DNA of 28,154 nucleotides from Gammaproteobacteria bacterium (GTDB taxonomy: Bacteria > Pseudomonadota > Gammaproteobacteria > SZUA-229). Made by a program: the position numbers and the translations under genes. This document shows, piece after piece, positions 22,709 to 28,154 of the stretch (its first letter is position 1; every line of letters starts with the position of its first letter). The notes under the pieces were generated by a model. The model was not told the origin of the DNA, did no database searches, and saw only the letters and a program-made list of their open reading frames with translations. The stretch is from NCBI GenBank assembly GCA_027858635.1, contig JAQICG010000322.1, positions 1 to 28,154 on the forward strand. Reading direction: 5' to 3'.

Positions 22709-23107
22709 TCACCGATCCTCTTTTTTATTATAGGGGAAACGGGTATGGCCGTAGCGGATGATCAGCACGGTCAGCGCGATAATCAGCACTGCCCCTGCAA
22801 TGCCCAGCATTCGTAGGGTGTCGATATTTTTCATGTCCAGAATCATGTAACGTGCCAGGGCCACGATAGCGATATAGAGCGGAATGCGCACCGGCAACTT
22901 TCCTGAATCCAGGTAGATGGCTACCATCTCGAGGACTTCCAGATAGATGAAGAGCAACAACAGATCGGCCAGGGTTACAGTCCTGGCACTCACCATGGCG
23001 AAGACCTCCGCTCCCATGGCGATGACGGTGGCAATTGCGATGATCAGCAGTCCGATGCTTTGAATCCAGGTCAGCGCCTTATACCCGGCATTTCTAATGT
23101 TACTCAT
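22709..23107 (-). CDS. psiE: PsiE-family phosphate-starvation-inducible membrane protein
   Basis: PsiE is a small inner-membrane protein of unknown biochemical function, induced by phosphate limitation in E. coli. The 132-aa product has four hydrophobic segments (about 12-36, 45-65, 74-90 and 98-118) and the characteristic LLLFIYLEVLEMVAIYL helix followed by VRIPLYIAIVALARYMI. I start at ATG 23105-23107, preceded by AAGGAG at 5-nt spacing, not at the GTG two codons upstream. A TTGACA lies about 25 bp before the start but has no matching -10. I saw only a fragmentary Pho-box-like CTGTCAA. It is probably the first gene of a psiE-GCS2-hydrolase transcript. Confidence 0.88.
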   Translation of the reverse strand: MSNIRNAGYKALTWIQSIGLLIIAIATVIAMGAEVFAMVSARTVTLADLLLLFIYLEVLEMVAIYLDSGKLPVRIPLYIAIVALARYMILDMKNIDTLRMLGIAGAVLIIALTVLIIRYGHTRFPYNKKEDR

Positions 23108-23297
23108 AGCCACTCCTTAAAGCGTCAAGTTGCTGTCAAGCATACTACCTGAAATCACATTTTGATCTGGATTAATTGTATCAAGCAGTTGTTGATTCAG
23201 GTCAAGCCTTAGTATAAGACCTTTCTATTAAATGACCGATTTTTACATGCATTTACAGCACCCTTAAATCTAATCGTATCAGGACAATTGAACAGTA

Positions 23298-23978
23298 ATG
23301 TCTAAACAAATGAGTCCCAGTATCGCCAGCCAGGAGTACGCTATCAGCTACGCTGAATTAATGGATTTATCACCACACCGCGCCCTACTTCGTTTTCATC
23401 AGCGCCACGATCAGCGCATCAAACAAGCCACCGCAGGTTCAATACAGAGCAAGGCCTGTTTTGAGGGCTGCGCTTACTGTTGTCATTTCAAGGTGATTGC
23501 CGATGCGGTTGAAATCGTTGCCATGGCTGATTTCGTAGAGGCTAACTTCGACTCACAGCAGATTGATCAGATCATACAGTCAGCCAAACATAATATCGAG
23601 GAATCCAGGAACCTCAGCCACGAGGAGCACTCCACCATCAATCAGAAATGCCCGTTGCTGATCGACAACAGTTGTGCCGTATACCCGGTCAGATCAATAA
23701 AATGTCGAAACTTCCACGCCACCGATGCAAGCGGCTGTCGCGCCTCCTACGACAACCCCAAAGACCTGACCATTCTTAACGAAAACATACCTGAAGTTTA
23801 TATCGCCGCTACCGGAAGTGGCGATGGATTTCTAACCGCGTTGCATAACCACGGCTATGATGATCGAAGCTATGACCATAATACTGCGTTTGTCGAAGCT
23901 CTGGAAAACCCCTACTGCAGGATTCGCTACGATGCCGGCAGGCGCGCCTTCACAACAGCAAAATACGATAACTATTGA
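23298..23978 (+). CDS. YkgJ-family cysteine-cluster protein
   Basis: This is a 226-aa protein of the YkgJ/CxxCxxCC (PF03692-type) family, thought to bind zinc or an Fe-S cluster; its function is not established. The cluster CFEGCAYCC gives Cys54, Cys58, Cys61 and Cys62. A second group, CPLLIDNSCAVYPVRSIKC plus a later Cys, gives Cys118, Cys126, Cys136 and Cys147, so eight cysteines are arranged as in the family. No signal peptide or membrane segment is present. It is divergent from psiE (190-bp gap) and convergent with the decarboxylase, separated by a strong hairpin. The start ATG has only a distant AGGA. Confidence 0.85.
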   Translation: MSKQMSPSIASQEYAISYAELMDLSPHRALLRFHQRHDQRIKQATAGSIQSKACFEGCAYCCHFKVIADAVEIVAMADFVEANFDSQQIDQIIQSAKHNIEESRNLSHEEHSTINQKCPLLIDNSCAVYPVRSIKCRNFHATDASGCRASYDNPKDLTILNENIPEVYIAATGSGDGFLTALHNHGYDDRSYDHNTAFVEALENPYCRIRYDAGRRAFTTAKYDNY

Positions 23979-24116
23979 TGCTACTTTGAAAGGTTTAACA
24001 CAGTTGTTGCCCGCTAACAGTGCGAGCTGAAAAACAGGTGCCGGGAAAGATTTTAGTGGTAAGACAAAGATGGCGCTGAGGCGACTGCTCTAGCTCGGCA
24101 TGTTGGTATCTGTTTT

Positions 24117-24155
24117 CTGATAACGGCTTTGCCTGATAAGCAAAGCCATTATCAG
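24117..24155. terminator. Long hairpin at the end of the decarboxylase gene
   Basis: CTGATAA-C-GGCTTTGC (24117-24132) pairs with GCAAAGCC-A-TTATCAG (24140-24155): 15 pairs with one internal mismatch and a 7-nt loop. It lies 9 bp past the decarboxylase stop, in the convergent space with the YkgJ gene, so it could serve both. T-runs are short on either side. The remaining convergent DNA (23979-24116) has no other feature. Confidence 0.65.
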
Positions 24156-24163
24156 TGTCAACT

Positions 24164-25363
24164 TTATAACGCTTCTGCTTCCGTATCGAAAATATCTTCA
24201 ACCACCACCACTTTCGGTTTTGGATACAAGTTGAATTCCGTTGCCGAGGCAATGGTGTAGGCACCCATTTTCTTAGCGATCAAAATATCGCCTACCTGCA
24301 TATCGGGCAGCTCAATATCTTCGGACACGATGTCAATACTGTCGCAAGTAGGACCCGCCAATACGCTGGATAAAAACTCACCGCTGGGATCAAAGGGTTT
24401 AAGTGGTGCCAAAGGATAGGAAGCGTGATCGAACATCTGGCCACTGAATCCGCCATAGACTCCGTCGTCCAGGTAGTACCAGTTTTTTGCGCCCCGCCTC
24501 GCTTTGCCCACGATAGAGACAACTTCGATCATCGCCGGTGCGGCGATGAAACGGCCGGGCTCTGCAAAAACCTCAACGCCTTCCGGCAGCTCACTCAGTG
24601 CCTCCATGACCGGCGCACAGAAGTCTGCGATGGGCAACACCGTTTCCTGATAGGAGACCGGGAAGCTGCCCCCAATATCCAGAAGTTTCCACCTGATGCT
24701 GCTCATGACTTTCATCGCAGCAATACTGGCTCTAATTGCATCGGCCTGGGTCATCGGTGACAAGGATTGCGAACCCACATGGAATGATAGCCCAACCACC
24801 TCAATCTTATTTTGGTATGCAAACTCAACCAACATGGGCAGCTCTTCCAGCGCACAGCCAAATTTACGTGACAGATCGACCACGGCCTGCTTGCTGCGAA
24901 AGCTCACCCGTATTATTAATTCCACCTGACCGGCGTAAGGAATGAATTTTTTCAGCTCCTCCATGTTGTCGATGACAAAACGGTTACAACCGAACTCCAG
25001 CGCACGCTGAATCTCTTTAACTTTCTTGATGGGGTGGGTATGGATGCACTGTTCGCCTTTGACTCCGAGCGATTCGGCCAGCTCCACTTCTCCGCTGGTA
25101 GCCAGGTCGAAACGACAGCCCAATGACTTTAGTCGTTTGATTAACGCCGGATGCGACAAAGCCTTCACGGCATAAAAGAGCTTTACCCCGGGCAGAGCGG
25201 CCTGTAATAATTTGTACTGGTAATCAACTTCACTTAAATCGAGCACCATAAACGGGGTTTCGTGCCTGGCCACCAGTTCTTCCAGACTGGCACGGTCAAA
25301 TTCCTCCAACATATCCGGATGGGACTGTTCCGCAAAACACTCAACGATTGTTTGCTTAACCAT
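24164..25363 (-). CDS. Fold-III ornithine/lysine decarboxylase (PLP)
   Basis: This alanine-racemase-fold decarboxylase makes putrescine and/or cadaverine from ornithine/lysine, the first step of polyamine synthesis. The 399-aa product has the PLP lysine in YAVKALSHP (Lys67) and the pyridine-stacking segment FHVGSQ (194-199). It also has DIGGSFP (229-235), the phosphate-binding EPGRF (268-272) and the catalytic GPTCDSID (Cys340, Asp341) contributed across the dimer. CDSID is seen in bacterial ornithine/lysine enzymes, whereas eukaryotic ODC has CDGLD. Diaminopimelate decarboxylase and carboxynorspermidine decarboxylase fit less well. It is monocistronic, with a 360-bp upstream region and a downstream hairpin. 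Preference between ornithine and lysine cannot be fixed from sequence. Confidence 0.9.
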   Translation of the reverse strand: MVKQTIVECFAEQSHPDMLEEFDRASLEELVARHETPFMVLDLSEVDYQYKLLQAALPGVKLFYAVKALSHPALIKRLKSLGCRFDLATSGEVELAESLGVKGEQCIHTHPIKKVKEIQRALEFGCNRFVIDNMEELKKFIPYAGQVELIIRVSFRSKQAVVDLSRKFGCALEELPMLVEFAYQNKIEVVGLSFHVGSQSLSPMTQADAIRASIAAMKVMSSIRWKLLDIGGSFPVSYQETVLPIADFCAPVMEALSELPEGVEVFAEPGRFIAAPAMIEVVSIVGKARRGAKNWYYLDDGVYGGFSGQMFDHASYPLAPLKPFDPSGEFLSSVLAGPTCDSIDIVSEDIELPDMQVGDILIAKKMGAYTIASATEFNLYPKPKVVVVEDIFDTEAEAL

Positions 25364-25723
25364 TTTTCAAAGTTTCCGTGATATTGCGGCAGGAAAACCA
25401 ACCTGATGCAGTGAAGTTTCAAAAAGGCGTCTAATCCTTTTCAGGAAGAAAGGCGCGGTGATGATGAGCAAGCTTCCAGTAGGATGACGCTCAGATACGG
25501 ACTCTATCAGGCCTGTTTAAGGCGATGAATTCAGCGTTAGCAGCGAGCTGCATTATTGCGAATGCCGGCAGCAAAGTCTATATGGAGCCTTATCCAATAT
25601 GAAATGAGTTTGAAGGAGGGATGGCCAAAGTTAATTTATTGCATTATAAATACAATTATCCGGCAATAAAAAACCCCTGTGTTAAGGAGCTTTTTACTGA
25701 AGTCCGCTCTAAATAACAGGCTT
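25364..25723. other. Intergenic region between decarboxylase and gpmI
   Basis: This 360-bp region serves as the decarboxylase upstream region (minus strand). On that strand a TATAAT hexamer occurs at 25643-25648, about 280 bp from the start codon, with no good -35. If used, it implies a long untranslated leader. The gpmI terminator lies at the right end. No coding sequence is supportable. Confidence 0.4.
25668..25696 (-). terminator. Intrinsic terminator of gpmI
   Basis: On the minus strand AAAAAGCTCCT, a 6-nt loop and AGGGGTTTTTT form a stem ending in a T-run, 28 bp beyond the gpmI stop. The flanking A and T tracts make it potentially active in both directions. Confidence 0.7.
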
Positions 25724-27262
25724 TTAATACTCCCGCATCAGCAGCGATTTGCCCGTCATGGATGGAGGCTGTTGCAACCCCATTAACTTCAATACAGTGG
25801 GCGCAATCGCACTCAGTGAGCCGCCCGGCCTCAAATGCCAGTTAGCCTGATCAATCACCATGCAGGGCACCGGGTAAAGGGTGTGCTGGGTATGTGGCTC
25901 CTGCGTGACCGGCTCCACCATCTCATCGCAATTACCGTGATCGGCAGTAAGCACCACTGAATATTCAGCCTTGACCGCGGCATCCAGCACACGCCCGACT
26001 TCATGGTCCAGCGTCTCCACGGCTTTTATCACGGCCTCACGCACGGCGGTATGACCCACCATATCGCCATTGGCAAAGTTAACCAGAATAAAACTGTGTT
26101 CGCGTTTTTCCAGCGCCTCGATTATGGTATCGGCCACTTCTGCCGCGCTCATTTCCGGCTGCTTGTCGTAAGTGGGCACATCAGGAGAATTAATCATGAT
26201 GTGATCTTCGCCCGCGAAGGGTTTCTTCTTGCCGCCATTGAAGAAGTAGGTAACGTGGGCGTATTTTTCTGTTTCAGCACAATGCAGCTGCTTGTAACCG
26301 GCACGACTCACCACCGACGCCACGGTAGACTGTGGACGTTCCGGTGCATAGCCGATGGGCAGCAGAAATTCGGGGTCGTATTCTGTCAGGCAGGTCACGG
26401 TGGCGCTGGTGTAATCACCGAGGTTGAACTTGTCAAAATCGGGCTGGCTCAGGGCCGCAGCCAGCTGGCGTGGCCGGTCGTTACGGAAATTGAAAAAGAT
26501 AACACTGTCGCCCGATTCAACCTGCACGGCGTCTGCCAGCACGGCGGGCTGGATAAACTCATCGGTTTCACCCTGGGCATAGGCCGCTTCAATCGCGTAG
26601 CGTGCCGACTCAGCCATCACCCCCTCACCTTTCACTATCGCTTTCCAGGCCTGCTCGGTTCGATCCCAGCGGTTGTCCCGATCCATGGCATAGTAACGCC
26701 CGGAGACAGTCGCGATACAACCGCCCGCATCTTCCAGCGCGCTTTCCAGTTCATTGAGATACACCATGGCCGACATCTGCGCTGTATCGCGGCCATCGGT
26801 AATCATATGCACAACCGGTTTTGCTTTACGATCAATACACATCTTAATCATGGCCAGCACATGGTTGATGTGACTGTGCACACCGCCATCAGAAACCAGA
26901 CCGACCAGATGCACCGGACGGTCAATCGCGTTGGCGTCGTCAATCGCGGCGACCAGCGCGGCATTTTCGAAAAACTCCCCGCTTTCTATTTCATCGTTGA
27001 TGCGCACCAGATCCTGACGCATGATCGCACCACAACCCAGAGTCATGTGCCCGACCTCGGAGTTGCCCATCTGGCCTTCGGGCAGGCCCACGGCTTCACC
27101 ACAGGCTTCCAGTGTGGTGTGCGAGTTTCTGGAAAAATACTCATCCAACCTGGGCGTATCCGCTTCCTGTACAGCATTATTGATGCGGCTGGGATTCACA
27201 CCCACGCCATCAAGTATCACCAGCAGTGTCGGTCTGCGCGGTACAATTCTTACTTCGGCCAC
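25724..27262 (-). CDS. gpmI: 2,3-bisphosphoglycerate-independent phosphoglycerate mutase
   Basis: This cytoplasmic Mn-dependent glycolytic enzyme interconverts 3- and 2-phosphoglycerate. The 512-aa product has the usual family length. It carries VILDGVG (Asp18) and the nucleophilic serine in GQMGNSEVGH (Ser68). Phosphatase-like metal motifs include ITDGRD, LVNFANGDMVGHT and LTADHGNCDEM. NFRNDRPRQL in the transferase part is also diagnostic. The start is GTG at 27260-27262, preceded by AGGGGA about 8 nt upstream. An 80-bp gap to tatC contains TAAAAT with a weak -35, so it may have its own promoter. An intrinsic terminator follows. Confidence 0.96.
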   Translation of the reverse strand: MAEVRIVPRRPTLLVILDGVGVNPSRINNAVQEADTPRLDEYFSRNSHTTLEACGEAVGLPEGQMGNSEVGHMTLGCGAIMRQDLVRINDEIESGEFFENAALVAAIDDANAIDRPVHLVGLVSDGGVHSHINHVLAMIKMCIDRKAKPVVHMITDGRDTAQMSAMVYLNELESALEDAGGCIATVSGRYYAMDRDNRWDRTEQAWKAIVKGEGVMAESARYAIEAAYAQGETDEFIQPAVLADAVQVESGDSVIFFNFRNDRPRQLAAALSQPDFDKFNLGDYTSATVTCLTEYDPEFLLPIGYAPERPQSTVASVVSRAGYKQLHCAETEKYAHVTYFFNGGKKKPFAGEDHIMINSPDVPTYDKQPEMSAAEVADTIIEALEKREHSFILVNFANGDMVGHTAVREAVIKAVETLDHEVGRVLDAAVKAEYSVVLTADHGNCDEMVEPVTQEPHTQHTLYPVPCMVIDQANWHLRPGGSLSAIAPTVLKLMGLQQPPSMTGKSLLMREY

Positions 27263-27342
27263 TGCAATTTCCCCTGCTTTTCTTTTTTGTTTTTCATAAC
27301 AATTAATTTTACACCATCAGATTGTTGACATGAAGATATTGC

Positions 27343-28154
27343 TTACGTTTTATCCTCAGGTTTATTGTTTTCAGCCTCTCGACGCTCCATCTCTTCAAAC
27401 ATTCTGTCCGCCCCTTCTTCGCTTCGGACATCATGCTCTTCTTCAAAAATATCGTAATCTGCGTCGCTATCTCTGGATTCGGTGCCGGCGATTCTTTCCT
27501 TGAGAAAAATCCTCGCCATAATCAGTCCCGCTTCGAACAGAAACAGCATCGGCAACGCCAGCAAGGTCTGCGAGATGATATCCGGCGGGGTGATCATCAT
27601 GCCCACAACAAAAGCAGCAACGATAATATAGGGCCGCTTTTTTGCCAGCCGGTCGGGCGTGGTGGCACCGGCGGCAATTAGCAGAAAAGTCGCCACGGGG
27701 ATTTCAATAGGCAGTCCGAAAGCAAAAAAAATGGCGATGACAAAATCCAAATATTGACTGATGTCAGTCATGACTTCGACGCCCTGGGGAGTTACGCCTA
27801 AAAAGAAGTCGAACAGTATGGGCAGGATAATATAATGCGCAAAGGCAATGCCGAAATAAAATAGTAGTACGCTGGAAACCAGAAATGGCACCGCCAGCCG
27901 TTTTTCACTTTTGTACAATCCCGGCGCGATAAAGCTCCAGAGCTGATGCAGGGTATGGGGAATGGTTAACAGCACCGACAGCAACAGTGCCAGTTTGAGT
28001 GGCACCAGAAACGGCGAGGTCACGCCGGTCGCAATCATGGAGGTGCCTTCGGGCATTTGTGCCAACAGTGGCCCAGCGGTATAACTGAAAATTCCTTCTG
28101 AAAAAAAGAATAACACCAGAAAAGCGACCAGTATCACCAGTACGATCCACATCA
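27343..28154 (-). CDS. tatC: Sec-independent protein translocase TatC (5' end outside window)
   Basis: TatC is the polytopic receptor of the Tat pathway, binding twin-arginine signal peptides with TatB. The frame is still open at the window edge. The Met at 28150-28152 lies inside the first membrane helix, so the N-terminal HLxELR segment is missing and about 269 residues are visible. Conserved features are FTSPFLVPLKLAL-like TSPFLVPLKLALLLS, PHTLHQLWSFIAPGLYKSEK, YFGIAFAHYIILPILFDFF and the DIISQTLLALPMLFLFEAG region. After the last helix there is an unusually long, strongly acidic tail of about 45 residues (SRDSDADYDIFEEEHD onward). tatA and tatB are presumably just beyond the edge. Confidence 0.95.
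   Translation of the reverse strand, partial: MWIVLVILVAFLVLFFFSEGIFSYTAGPLLAQMPEGTSMIATGVTSPFLVPLKLALLLSVLLTIPHTLHQLWSFIAPGLYKSEKRLAVPFLVSSVLLFYFGIAFAHYIILPILFDFFLGVTPQGVEVMTDISQYLDFVIAIFFAFGLPIEIPVATFLLIAAGATTPDRLAKKRPYIIVAAFVVGMMITPPDIISQTLLALPMLFLFEAGLIMARIFLKERIAGTESRDSDADYDIFEEEHDVRSEEGADRMFEEMERREAENNKPEDKT

Noticed and set aside
26003..27328. 441-codon plus-strand open frame opposite gpmI
   Set aside because: It is antisense to a clearly conserved enzyme. The translation is His/Gly-rich with no domain pattern, as expected for a shadow frame of this codon usage.

Overview
The window reads as chromosomal sequence from a gammaproteobacterium of intermediate GC content. Supporting this are the SrkA and YbiT-type genes, the PsiE, DUF1415 and YkgJ families, TatC next to a phosphoglycerate mutase, and a RegB/RegA (PrrBA/RoxSR)-type redox two-component system. 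No rRNA, tRNA, CRISPR, prophage or intact transposase was seen. This is housekeeping and signalling DNA broken up by several kinds of small dispersed repeat. I cannot name the genus.

Layout. 1-602 holds the 3' part of phoU. 666-2362 is a minus-strand exbB-exbD-tonB operon, divergent from regB-regA (2528-4344). The space between them carries a near-perfect match to a RegA/PrrA operator. 4341-6752 is a lower-GC segment with a lipid A phosphoethanolamine transferase and an eight-cysteine mini-protein. It is bracketed by two copies, in opposite orientation, of a composite repeat that starts in the stop codons of the flanking genes. 6749-8134 is a retropepsin-like (RimB) plus RimK ATP-grasp fusion that has lost two of three expected metal ligands. 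8135-9422 is a non-genic stretch with repeat copies, a 24-bp-arm inverted repeat and an 80-codon remnant.

9423-13830 has a cytochrome b561-like protein, a MOSC protein, a DUF1415 protein and a YbiT-type ABC-F ATPase (minus strand). 14258-15259 is srkA. 15715-20133 is a two-gene signalling unit: an HDOD-GAF-histidine kinase followed by a REC-PAS-GGDEF-EAL protein. 20221-23107 is a minus-strand cluster of psiE, a GCS2-type carboxylate-amine ligase and an AstE/AspA-like zinc hydrolase. 23298-23978 is a YkgJ-type cysteine-cluster protein. 24164-25363 is a fold-III ornithine/lysine decarboxylase. 25724-28154 is gpmI and the incomplete tatC.

How the genes may work together. RegB/RegA probably controls itself and possibly the TonB system through the shared intergenic operator. 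The HDOD kinase probably phosphorylates the receiver of the c-di-GMP protein beside it. The RimB-RimK fusion and the GCS2/AstE-like pair, about 12 kb apart, belong to families proposed to make and trim glutamate-type amide modifications. The diverged RimK active site next to this set is the least ordinary observation in the window.
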